The notes under the pieces: model-generated
What the model was told of the DNA's origin: nothing
Seen by the model: only the letters and a program-made list of their open reading frames with translations
Databases searched by the model: none
Assembly (NCBI GenBank): GCA_016935875.1
Contig: JAFGQD010000027.1
Coordinates: 1-17,680, forward strand
DNA: 17,680 bases
Direction of reading: 5' to 3'
Source: Deltaproteobacteria bacterium
GTDB taxonomy: Bacteria > Desulfobacterota > Syntrophia > Syntrophales > UBA2210
Part shown: one piece after another, positions 1-7,552 of the stretch
Layout of the letters: each line of letters starts with the position of its first letter
Numbering within the stretch: the stretch's first letter is position 1
Program-made: the position numbers and the translations under genes

Positions 1-626
1 CCACCCGATCGGCCTCCGGTTACAGCATATCCCCCGGACATCCTCCCTCGGGGGGGATCTTCTATGTCATCGATGCCCACGCGTCACAGGGGGAGGACCT
101 CCGTGAATACCCGATGCTCTCCGCTCATGAAACCTATCCGGGACATCATCTCATGGATATCTCACGCTGGAGCCTGAAAAGGAGCTGTCGCAGGACCGTC
201 GAACAGCCCATCGTCTACGAGGGGTGGGCCTGCTTCGCGGAGGAACTGATGAAACTCACAGGATACTTTGACGGGCCTGCGGATCGCCTGCTGCTGGCCA
301 GACGCAGACTCTGGCGCGCCGTGAGAGGGAGGGTCGATATCGGCCTCCAGACCGGGACGATCGATATCCCCGAGGCGGCGGAGTATCTGAAGAAAACAGG
401 TATCGACGAGAAGAGGGCGATCGGCTTGGCCCGGAGATATCCATTGAATCCGGGGTACCAACAATGTTATACCATTGGCCTGCGCCGATTCCTGAATCTT
501 TTTGATACGTACGGGCGCGATGATAAGCGGCGTTTTGTGCAAACGGTCCTGGGCCAGGGGGAGATAGGGTTCACGAGTCTTGAAAGGGTGCTCGGGAGTG
601 CCAGTCACAGGAAGGGGAACGGATAA
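1..626 (+). CDS. DUF885-family protein, C-terminal part (5' truncated)
   Basis: The reading frame is open from base 3 to the stop at 624-626, so about 207 residues of the C-terminus are visible and the start lies left of the window. The segment HETYPGHH (from about base 126) matches the HExxPGHH hallmark of the DUF885 family, which has a metallopeptidase-like His/Glu signature. The following stretch (YEGWACFAEELM, then an Arg-rich helix) also fits the end of that family. Substrate and role are unknown. The stop lies 14 bases before the likely start of the copper ATPase, so the two are probably cotranscribed, but no functional link is obvious. An ATG at 114 lies inside the domain and is not the true start. 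Family assignment is good; function is not inferred. Confidence 0.8.
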   Translation, partial: TRSASGYSISPGHPPSGGIFYVIDAHASQGEDLREYPMLSAHETYPGHHLMDISRWSLKRSCRRTVEQPIVYEGWACFAEELMKLTGYFDGPADRLLLARRRLWRAVRGRVDIGLQTGTIDIPEAAEYLKKTGIDEKRAIGLARRYPLNPGYQQCYTIGLRRFLNLFDTYGRDDKRRFVQTVLGQGEIGFTSLERVLGSASHRKGNG

Positions 627-633
627 GGAGGGG
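625..633 (+). promoter_or_regulatory. Ribosome binding site deciding the copA start
   Basis: The run AAGGAGGGG overlaps the stop codon of the upstream gene. GGAGG (627-631) is 9 bases from the ATG at 641 but only 3 from the in-frame ATG at 635. The spacing favours 641 as the start. Confidence 0.6.
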
Positions 634-640
634 AATGACT

Positions 641-3226
641 ATGAACTCGGACCACATGAAAGAGGACGGCGCGTTGAAGGATGTCGTCTGCGGGATGAAC
701 GTGTCGACCGACTCGCCGAATCATTACCGCTATAAGGGCGAGGACTTCTATTTCTGCAGCGAGCACTGCCTGAACAAGTTCAAAGAAGACCCGGAACACT
801 ACCTGAAAAAGGGGAGGGCGGAAGGGGATATGCTCAAGGACATCGTCTGCGGAATGGACGTGACGACCGACTCGCCGCATCACTACAAGTATAAGGGCAA
901 GGACTTCTATTTCTGCGGCGAGCACTGCCTGAACAAGTTCAAAGAAGATCCGGAGCGCTACCTGAAAAAGGAACTGGCTCCTGAAGCTGCGGCCGGCGGG
1001 CCTGTCCTCTACACCTGCCCCATGCACCCGGAGATCAGTCAGCCCACCATGGGAAGTTGTCCCAAGTGCGGGATGGCACTGGAACCCTCCGGGGCGCCAC
1101 TTGCCGCAACCACGACCGATTATGTCTGTCCGATGCACCCGGAGATGACGCAGGACCATCCGGGGAGCTGCCCGAAGTGCGGGATGGCCCTCGAGCCGCG
1201 CACCGTCACCACGGAGGAGGAAAACCCCGAACTCATCGATATGACACGGCGCTTCTGGATCAGCACAGCCCTGGCAGTCCCGGTATTTCTGCTCGCCATG
1301 ACGGGCGACCTCCTGCCGGCCCTGCTGCCGGAGTGGCTCTCCCTGCGGGCCGTTCAGTGGATCTCATTCATATTGGCCACACCGGTGGTGCTCTGGGGCG
1401 GCTGGCCCTTCTTCGTCCGCGGCTGGCAGTCGGTCCGGACCTGGAACCTCAACATGTTCACGCTGATCGGTCTCGGCGTTTCGGTGGCCTGGATCTACAG
1501 TGTGGTCGCTCTCCTCTTTCCTCAGATCTTTCCCTCTGCCATGCGAATGGGAGGGGGGATGGTACACGTCTATTTCGAGTCTGCTGCGATGATTACCGTC
1601 CTGGTCCTCCTGGGTCAGGTCCTTGAACTGCGGGCCCGTTCGCGTACCAACACCGCGATCAGGATGCTGCTCGCCCTCGCCCCCAATACCGCACGGATCG
1701 TCCGCGCCGACGGTACAGAGGAAGACATCCCGCTTGAGCAGGTCAAACCCGGAGATGTACTGCGCCTGCGACCCGGCGAGAATGTCCCGGTAGACGGCAC
1801 GGTGATCGAAGGGGGGAGCAGCGTCGATGAGTCGATGGTCACCGGTGAACCCATCCCGGTGGAAAAGGCTTCCGGGGATAAGCTGATCGGCGCGACCACG
1901 AACGGAACGGGGAGTCTGCTCATGCGGGCCGAGAAGGTGGGGGCCGACACGCTCCTGTCGCAGATCGTGAACATGGTCGCCGATGCCCAGCGCTCGCGCG
2001 CCCCGATACAGAAGCTGGCAGACGTGGTTTCGGGGTACTTCGTCCCGACCGTGGTGCTCGCCGCCGCCATAGCCTTCGTGGTCTGGGTCTTCTGGGGGCC
2101 GGAGCCGCGCCTGGCCCACGCAATCGTCAACGCGGTTGCCGTTCTGATCATCGCCTGCCCGTGCGCCCTGGGCCTTGCCACACCCATCGCGATCATGGTG
2201 GGGACCGGCCGCGGTGCCACGGCCGGTGTGCTGATCAAGAATGCCGAGGCGCTGGAGATCATGGAAAAGATTGACACCCTCGTGGTTGACAAGACGGGAA
2301 CCCTCACCGAGGGAAGGCCGAAGCTGGTCACCGTGAGGGCGATTGAGGGAATCAGTGAAGATGAGGTTCTGCGCATCGCCGCCGGTCTCGAACGGGCAAG
2401 TGAACACCCGCTTGCCGAGGCCATCGTCCGGGGCGCCCAGGAGAAGGGTGTTGAACCGGCCACGGCAGGCGACTTTCAGTCGCAGACAGGAAAGGGCGTT
2501 ACTGGGAGCGTCGATGGGCATACGGTCGCGCTGGGCAACTTCATTCTCATGGAGGAGATGGGGATAGATCCCGGTGATCTGTCCCGTCAGGCCGAGTCGC
2601 TTCGCGCCGAAGGCCAGACAGTCATGTTCCTGGGTATCGATGGTAATGCCGCCGGTCTGATCGGTGCAGCCGACCCCATCAAGGAGTCTACCCCAGAGGC
2701 GATCCGCGATCTCCACGCAGAGGGGATCACCATAGTCATGCTCACGGGTGACAACCGGGCGACGGCTCAGGCTGTTGCCGACACCCTCGGTCTTCGTCAG
2801 GTCCAGGCCGAGGTGCTCCCCGAACAGAAGGTGGCGGTGGTGAAGCGACTCCAGGCTAAGGGACGGATGGTTGCCATGGCCGGTGACGGCATTAATGACG
2901 CGCCGGCGCTGGCGCAAGCCCAGGTGGGGATCGCCATGGGAACGGGGACGGACGTTGCCATGGAGAGTGCGGGCATCACACTGGTCAAGGGGGACCTGCG
3001 GGGCATCGTGCGTGCCAGACGCCTCAGCCGGGCGACGATGCGCAATATCCGCCAGAATCTCTTCTTCGCCTTCATCTATAACTCGATCGGCGTGCCGATA
3101 GCGGCCGGTGTGCTCTACCCCGTCTTCGGTCTGCTTCTGTCACCCATCATCGCGGCGGCGGCGATGAGCTTCAGCTCGGTATCGGTGATAACCAATTCCC
3201 TCAGGCTCAGGAGAGTTCAGTTATAA
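641..3226 (+). CDS. copA: Cu(I)-exporting P1B-type ATPase with two YHS and two heavy-metal-binding N-terminal modules
   Basis: An inner-membrane pump that exports Cu(I) using ATP. Numbering from ATG 641 (861 aa): YHS domain 1 at about 12-57 (VCGM, CSEHC) and YHS domain 2 at about 65-110 (VCGM, CGEHC). Two CPMHP...CPKCGM modules follow at about 124-149 and 161-186. The membrane ATPase core begins near 205. Visible motifs are TGEP (402-405), the ion-path CPC (507-509), phosphorylation motif DKTGTLT (550-556), the HP dipeptide (589-590), GDGIND (748-753), the YN pair (813-814) and MSFSS (842-846). CPC together with YN and MSFSS is the Cu(I) P1B-1 pattern rather than the Zn or Co one. There is no classical GMxCxxC HMA domain; the four other modules replace it. 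An in-frame ATG at 635 is possible, but the RBS favours 641. The region is much richer in G+C than the genes to its right. Confidence 0.93.
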   Translation: MNSDHMKEDGALKDVVCGMNVSTDSPNHYRYKGEDFYFCSEHCLNKFKEDPEHYLKKGRAEGDMLKDIVCGMDVTTDSPHHYKYKGKDFYFCGEHCLNKFKEDPERYLKKELAPEAAAGGPVLYTCPMHPEISQPTMGSCPKCGMALEPSGAPLAATTTDYVCPMHPEMTQDHPGSCPKCGMALEPRTVTTEEENPELIDMTRRFWISTALAVPVFLLAMTGDLLPALLPEWLSLRAVQWISFILATPVVLWGGWPFFVRGWQSVRTWNLNMFTLIGLGVSVAWIYSVVALLFPQIFPSAMRMGGGMVHVYFESAAMITVLVLLGQVLELRARSRTNTAIRMLLALAPNTARIVRADGTEEDIPLEQVKPGDVLRLRPGENVPVDGTVIEGGSSVDESMVTGEPIPVEKASGDKLIGATTNGTGSLLMRAEKVGADTLLSQIVNMVADAQRSRAPIQKLADVVSGYFVPTVVLAAAIAFVVWVFWGPEPRLAHAIVNAVAVLIIACPCALGLATPIAIMVGTGRGATAGVLIKNAEALEIMEKIDTLVVDKTGTLTEGRPKLVTVRAIEGISEDEVLRIAAGLERASEHPLAEAIVRGAQEKGVEPATAGDFQSQTGKGVTGSVDGHTVALGNFILMEEMGIDPGDLSRQAESLRAEGQTVMFLGIDGNAAGLIGAADPIKESTPEAIRDLHAEGITIVMLTGDNRATAQAVADTLGLRQVQAEVLPEQKVAVVKRLQAKGRMVAMAGDGINDAPALAQAQVGIAMGTGTDVAMESAGITLVKGDLRGIVRARRLSRATMRNIRQNLFFAFIYNSIGVPIAAGVLYPVFGLLLSPIIAAAAMSFSSVSVITNSLRLRRVQL
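674..970 (+). repeat. Tandem duplication of a YHS-domain coding unit
   Basis: Two 138-bp copies (674-811 and 833-970) each encode 46 residues beginning LKD and ending YLKK. 38 of 46 residues are identical by my count, and the DNA is almost as similar. They are separated by a 21-base linker. The close identity indicates an internal duplication rather than independent acquisition of two domains. Confidence 0.85.
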
Positions 3227-3401
3227 ACCGCACGCCAAACCTGAAGAATCTGCCCTGTAGAACCCGAAATACTTAGCAGTGTCTATCGGAAGATAGGAGT
3301 GTGGGGAGCTAAAGTACAGTCGGTCATGCTTCACTCCGATCGTTTTTCCTAAAAAAGAAGATGATTGCGAATCTTCACAGATTTAATATTTTCAGGATTC
3401 A
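3227..3401. other. Convergent intergenic region with an imperfect hairpin
   Basis: This is 175 bp between the ends of copA and the minus-strand DUF364-type gene. A short hairpin CTATC-GGAA-GATAG (3283-3296) lies inside weaker outer pairing of ACTTAGC (near 3271) with GCTAAAGT (near 3309-3316). No clean T-run follows, so it is a poor intrinsic terminator. No gene is seen here. Confidence 0.35.
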
Positions 3402-4154
3402 TTAAGAAGATGATAGCCAGAAGATTTTGCGGCTGAATCTATGGATGATGGGGGTCCCCATTCCATGCCGTATGGCCTTCAAGACTTTATCTTTTTCCAA
3501 TGGCACTGTTCCTGCGAGCATATGAACCGGCAGGTGTCCGAATGCGTCTGGTACCATCGGAGTGCTGGGTCCCAAAAGGATAGTCTTGAGATTTTTGCCA
3601 GCTTTTCCAAGTATTTCCTCGGTTGTATTATTTAAAATAGAAGTTGATGTTAAAAACAGCACGTCTGCCCAGTTTCTCAGTTTTTCATAAAATTCGTCCT
3701 CGCAACCAAGGCCACGTGCAATATCGATGATTTCCAGGGAAGCCCCCCTCTCTTTAAAAATGTTGATGAGCGGTCCAAAAAAGCCTACCATGGCAACCCT
3801 TGTTCCTTTACAAATATCAAATGCATTGAACAATATGTTATTATTTTCATCCTCCGGCAACAAAAGTGCTTCATCATAATTAAGCGCATTTATAAGTGCA
3901 AGAGCCATGCTTCTTTCAATGGTATTCACGCTCTTTATCTTTTCGAGGAGATTAACAGCAGGTCTACCTTCATAATCATAATTTTCTTTAATGACCGAGC
4001 AGGATTTTTTACTGTCAAAATAAGTATAGGCAATTCCCGTCCCGCCGTCTGATGTTTTAACTGCCGTATATCCGAGGCCCAAACTCAATATTTCAATCGT
4101 TACTTCACTGGCCTTTGATACAAATAGATCGTACAGTATGTCATTCAATTCCAT
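3402..4154 (-). CDS. DUF4213/DUF364-type protein (putative heavy-metal chelation family), copy A
   Basis: This 250-residue soluble protein has no signal peptide or membrane segment. The N-terminal part (about 1-100) with GGTGIAYT and a following helix ALALINALN resembles DUF4213. The C-terminal part (about 105-235) with VAMVGFFGPLI and DVLFLTSTSILNNTTEEIL is the pattern of DUF364, described in family databases as a putative heavy-metal chelation domain. The reaction is not established. It is the last gene of the minus-strand block that begins with modABC and lies 141 bp after a diverged paralogue. The context suggests a role with molybdenum or tungsten, or with another metal centre of the formate dehydrogenases; that is inference. 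Base composition is clearly more AT-rich than modABC and copA, which may indicate separate acquisition of this pair. Confidence 0.75.
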   Translation of the reverse strand: MELNDILYDLFVSKASEVTIEILSLGLGYTAVKTSDGGTGIAYTYFDSKKSCSVIKENYDYEGRPAVNLLEKIKSVNTIERSMALALINALNYDEALLLPEDENNNILFNAFDICKGTRVAMVGFFGPLINIFKERGASLEIIDIARGLGCEDEFYEKLRNWADVLFLTSTSILNNTTEEILGKAGKNLKTILLGPSTPMVPDAFGHLPVHMLAGTVPLEKDKVLKAIRHGMGTPIIHRFSRKIFWLSSS

Positions 4155-4295
4155 CTTTTTTATCCCTTTTAGACCAATGTAATCACAGCATCCTGATTAC
4201 GTTTCCCGCTGCTCAGCCCTATTACTACAGGGCAGCATCTTTACAGATAACAGCTTTTCTTCCTCTCAAAGTAGCTTTCATATGTCGGGGGCGAC
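4155..4295 (-). promoter_or_regulatory. Possible structured leader between the two DUF364-type genes
   Basis: Two stem-loops lie in this 141-bp gap. The first pairs GCCCT with AGGGC around an 8-base loop (about 4215-4232), with possible outer GCTGC/GCAGC pairing. The second is GTAATCA-N8-TGATTAC (4179-4200) with 7-bp perfect arms and could instead be a DNA operator. No U-run follows either, so a terminator is unlikely. They lie in the presumed 5' leader of the gene starting at 4154. I do not recognise a known riboswitch. Confidence 0.35.
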
Positions 4296-5042
4296 TCATG
4301 TTGCTTTAAAGCACAGGTGATTCAGTCCCATCAGGCGAGCAGTGCCGACAATGCTCGTACCATAAAAATAAAGAGTCGAATCATGATCTTGTGCGATACC
4401 GAGAATATCAGGCAGCGAACCATTTGCCACAGAGGATCCTGTCGCTAAAATGACATCGCCCTTTTTAAAAAGGTCTTCGATAGCCTTTCTGTCACCCCAT
4501 TCAATCGGTATCCCATATTTGATCTTATTTTTGTTATCTTCATCCCGATCAACACACATTACATTTTCTTTCCCTAGGGTTTTTACCATAGCATCCAAAA
4601 TGGCCGGCTGCAGGCCGATGATTCCGGCAGAGTGCGGCCGCAGCGTTTTTATGAACGTAACTATTTGCTCTGCACATTCCTCAGGTTCATTATTTCTGCA
4701 ATGAATCGTTGGCAAATCGGGATGCAGATATTTCATAACGGCATTTAAAGATGCAATAAACAGCGCTTTGTGATGAGACTCATGTAACGGAAGATTGACA
4801 ATTTCCCTCAAGAACCCGGAAAATTCTGATGGTGTATCGGTATATGCCTGTCCCTTCATATTAGAAAATGTAGCCTGCATGAGTACCTCTTTGCCCTTTA
4901 GTAAAGGAAAGTCCCTTCTGTCAGGATTACCGATGGCTTCATCCGGTTTTAAAATGTGTGTTCTTACGGTTATCTTATTATCTAATAATGATTTTTCTTC
5001 GGCCAGCTGCAAAAATTTATAACGTAATGATTCGTAAAACAT
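4296..5042 (-). CDS. DUF364-like protein, diverged copy B
   Basis: This 248-residue soluble protein has the same layout as its downstream neighbour but is distant in sequence. Matching landmarks are KGQAYTDT (against GTGIAYT), LFIASLNAV (against LALINALN), an IIGLQPAILDAM segment (against VAMVGFFGPLI), and DVILATGSSVANGSLPDIL (against DVLFLTSTSILNNTTEEIL). I therefore read it as a second DUF364-type protein. It may fall below profile thresholds and be called hypothetical. No catalytic residues can be named. The ATG at 5042 is preceded by a weak GGAAA. It lies 117 bp after the FmdE-MoeA gene on the same strand and may be transcribed with it or from its own promoter. Its composition is AT-rich, as in copy A. 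Confidence 0.6.
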   Translation of the reverse strand: MFYESLRYKFLQLAEEKSLLDNKITVRTHILKPDEAIGNPDRRDFPLLKGKEVLMQATFSNMKGQAYTDTPSEFSGFLREIVNLPLHESHHKALFIASLNAVMKYLHPDLPTIHCRNNEPEECAEQIVTFIKTLRPHSAGIIGLQPAILDAMVKTLGKENVMCVDRDEDNKNKIKYGIPIEWGDRKAIEDLFKKGDVILATGSSVANGSLPDILGIAQDHDSTLYFYGTSIVGTARLMGLNHLCFKAT

Positions 5043-5159
5043 TGATTTCCTTATATGTTATGCTTTGTATTTCTGTTTTATCTTCATCAGGACTTGCAAA
5101 GGAATTCAGAACGCCTGACCCGAAAATCCTTTCTATACATTCCGTAAAAATAAAATGCA
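5043..5159 (-). other. Gap between the FmdE-MoeA gene and the DUF364-type pair
   Basis: These 117 AT-rich bases mark the composition change between the modABC-FmdE block and the DUF364-type pair. No convincing terminator hairpin or well-spaced -35/-10 pair was found on the minus strand, so read-through remains possible. Confidence 0.3.
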
Positions 5160-6794
5160 CTACCTGCCGAAAGGACACAGGGGGAAAGTACAGTTTGGAC
5201 ATTCAAGACAAAATGCACCGCTGCTCATCCTGGCAAGATCATACCGGGATATTGTAAGTCCGGCCAGGAGGCGAGGAACGAGCAGATCGAAGCTCGTCGT
5301 TTTAAAATACAATGCCCCGGCGGGAACACCGATAACCTTGACATCTCCGATACGGGCGAGAAGGGTCATCGCCCCGGGTAGTATGGGAACGCCGTAAAGC
5401 ATGTCGGTAGCGCCGGCGTCTTCCAAGCCCGCGCGGGTCAAATCGTCGGGATCCACTGAAAGTCCCCCGGTGGTGATGAGCAGATCGATACCCTCATTGA
5501 TCAGTTCCTTGATTGTCCCGGAGATAGTGTCTCGATCATCGGGGACGATACGGGAATGAAAGATATGGGCTCCCAATCGCTCCAGCTTTTTGCGGATCAG
5601 GGGGGCGAAACCATCTTCCACCAATCCCTCGTACACTTCCGTCCCGGTCACAAGGATGCCCACCCGGGGCTGCCGCAGGGGTAACACGGTGAACAGAGGT
5701 TTCTCGTTCAGTACCACCAAAGCTTTATCGAGAATAGCCCGGGAAAGATAGAGTGGAATTGCTCTGGTTCCCCCGATTTTGTCATTGCAGGATACAACGG
5801 TATAACTCTGTCGGCTGGCACACATCACATCGGGGACACAGTTAAAATTAATCAGGCGTTCCTCATCGACAACGAGAAGACCGTCCCGGTCCGCACTGAA
5901 CGTAACCTTTCCTTCGCTGGGAACGTCCGTGAAGGTGACACCGTCACCTGCCATGACCCGTCCCAATCTTGTCGCAACCTCGTTTTCATGGACCCACTCA
6001 TCGCCAAGTGCGGTAGTGTTTTTGACGTATACAGTTTTCTTTCCCATCATCAGAAGCAGATTGATGTCATCTTTCTTGACCACCTGGCCGTCCCTGAACG
6101 CGGGGCCTTTCTCACTGTTTGGAACGATACGGGTCATATCGTGGAGCAGGGAACGCCCGACGGCATCCTCAACCGGAACTGCCCTAAGAGGTGGTGATAT
6201 CTCTATGGCGACAGATCGTGACGTGGCAATATCCGTGTAGGGTTTTTCACTACCGCATCCGCGACAGATTTCACCGTCTTTCGATGGAAAGGCTTCCCCG
6301 CACAAAGGACAGACGTTGGTATCTCCCTTGGATCGTTTTTCCATAAATCGAGGGTGCATATGGACATTTTGAATTTTGCACAACTCGGCTCCAGCCTTTC
6401 TGATCTGCTCATACAGAAGTTCAGAATTCTGGTCTTTCTTCTGTTTGAGCTTGAAAAACCATTCCTTGATTGCCGGCCACTCATCAAGCGTCGATGGATC
6501 GAGATAGACTCTGACTCCATCCCCCTTGTACTTTTCATAGAGCGTGACAGCGTATCGGCCAAAATTGACGATGCGAAGCCATCCGTTTCCTACCGTGCAG
6601 GGAGTGAGAAGCTGAACCGCATCAGGAAGGCAGTTTTCCGTTTCGCAAAGGGCGTCGAATAAATCACCCGCCGGTGTGTTATTGAGGGCCGTATCGACCA
6701 TGATGCCCCCGATAATCATGCCGGGAGCGATGTGGCCGTGGAATGATTTTACCAGATGAATATATTCATCAAAAGAATAGGGTCCGATATTCAC
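5160..6794 (-). CDS. FmdE domain fused to a MoeA/MoCF molybdopterin-binding domain
   Basis: 544 residues from a GTG start. Residues 1-150 are an FmdE-type domain (formylmethanofuran dehydrogenase subunit E family) with FHGH at 18-21 and cysteines 50, 55 and 66 in an ENC...PCTVGNG context. A zinc-ribbon-like CPLC...CRGC follows (162-180). Residues about 200-515 read as a MoeA-like region, with the MoCF core from about 376 (GILVTGTEVY; TTGGLSVDPDD at 441-451). The tail holds C529, C532, C535 and C540 before PFGR, a Cys-rich ending I recall from other MoeA-like proteins of anaerobes. MoeA-type proteins insert Mo or W into molybdopterin; the FmdE part suggests delivery to a specific dehydrogenase (inference). 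The GTG shares one base with the modC stop (TAGTG), and GGAGG lies 10 bases upstream, so translation is coupled. Confidence 0.85.
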   Translation of the reverse strand: MNIGPYSFDEYIHLVKSFHGHIAPGMIIGGIMVDTALNNTPAGDLFDALCETENCLPDAVQLLTPCTVGNGWLRIVNFGRYAVTLYEKYKGDGVRVYLDPSTLDEWPAIKEWFFKLKQKKDQNSELLYEQIRKAGAELCKIQNVHMHPRFMEKRSKGDTNVCPLCGEAFPSKDGEICRGCGSEKPYTDIATSRSVAIEISPPLRAVPVEDAVGRSLLHDMTRIVPNSEKGPAFRDGQVVKKDDINLLLMMGKKTVYVKNTTALGDEWVHENEVATRLGRVMAGDGVTFTDVPSEGKVTFSADRDGLLVVDEERLINFNCVPDVMCASRQSYTVVSCNDKIGGTRAIPLYLSRAILDKALVVLNEKPLFTVLPLRQPRVGILVTGTEVYEGLVEDGFAPLIRKKLERLGAHIFHSRIVPDDRDTISGTIKELINEGIDLLITTGGLSVDPDDLTRAGLEDAGATDMLYGVPILPGAMTLLARIGDVKVIGVPAGALYFKTTSFDLLVPRLLAGLTISRYDLARMSSGAFCLECPNCTFPLCPFGR

Positions 6795-7552
6795 TAATGC
6801 ATTACCTCCAAAGAGTCATACAGGACGGAAAGTTCGTTCCTGTCGCGGGGATCGAAACCATTCAAATCTTCAGTAAACCTCTCCTGTGCACGTGGACGGC
6901 CTTTCAACATGAACTGGACCATCCATTTTCGGACAATTCTCCCGTTTACCATGGGAAGCACGTCATCCCCGAGATAGAGGGCCTCCGATATGTCATGGGT
7001 CACGTGAATAACGGGAATCGACAACTCCCGTTTCAGCTTTTGCACCTCTTCTCGGAGCTTCTGCCGGGTCAAAGCGTCGAGGGCGGAGAAGGGTTCGTCA
7101 AGCAGGAGAAGACGGGGACGCCGGGCAATGGCCTGACATATGGCGCAGCGCTGACGTTCGCCCCCGGATATTTTATCGGGTTTCCGATTCTTCAAATGTC
7201 CGATGTTGAACCGGTGAAGGAGAGACGGAACATCTTCCTTATCGTCAGCGGAAATAGCCACATTCCCGGCGACCGTCAGATGGGGAAACAGCGTATATTC
7301 CTGAAAGACATATCCCAGATGCCGCTCCTGAGGCGGGAGAAATATCTTTTTATCCGTGTCCACCCAGACTTCACCGTTATAGGTAATCCGTCCTTCGTCG
7401 GGCCGGTCAAGACCAGCCAGTATCCTGATGATTGTCGTCTTACCTGCACCTGATGGTCCTACCAGGGCGAGCAGGCGGCTCTTCCTGCAGGAAAAAGAAA
7501 CATCGAGATCAAAATGGAGCAGTTTTTTCTTTATCGAGATATTAAGCGCCAT
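6794..7552 (-). CDS. modC: Molybdate-type ABC transporter ATP-binding protein, short form
   Basis: The 252-residue cytoplasmic ATPase powers anion import with the adjacent ModB permease. It shows Walker A GPSGAGKTT (32-40), Q-loop Q84, signature ISGGERQR (128-135), Walker B LLLLDEPFSALD (148-159) and switch His186 in HVTHD. Full ModC proteins are about 350 residues and end in a TOBE/Mop molybdate-binding domain. Here only about 45 residues follow the nucleotide-binding domain, so that regulatory domain is absent, as in some other mod and wtp systems. It overlaps modB by 11 bases and shares one base with the next gene. Substrate (molybdate or tungstate) cannot be decided from sequence alone; sulfate is less likely given the neighbours. 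Confidence 0.88.
   Translation of the reverse strand: MALNISIKKKLLHFDLDVSFSCRKSRLLALVGPSGAGKTTIIRILAGLDRPDEGRITYNGEVWVDTDKKIFLPPQERHLGYVFQEYTLFPHLTVAGNVAISADDKEDVPSLLHRFNIGHLKNRKPDKISGGERQRCAICQAIARRPRLLLLDEPFSALDALTRQKLREEVQKLKRELSIPVIHVTHDISEALYLGDDVLPMVNGRIVRKWMVQFMLKGRPRAQERFTEDLNGFDPRDRNELSVLYDSLEVMH

Noticed and set aside
1364..2917. Long open frame (517 codons) antisense to copA
   Set aside because: It is a shadow of the GC-rich copA gene. The translation is low-complexity, His/Arg/Gly-rich and without family resemblance or RBS.
5054..5071. TATGTT half-site upstream of DUF364-like copy B
   Set aside because: The partner half reads TGTATT, matching AACATA at only two of six bases, so it is not counted in the palindrome family.
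5026..5257. Plus-strand small frame beginning MIRKTLISLYVMLC, signal-peptide-like
   Set aside because: It lacks an RBS, overlaps the start of one minus-strand gene and runs into the 3' end of another. The AT-rich spacer easily yields a hydrophobic translation. Probably chance.
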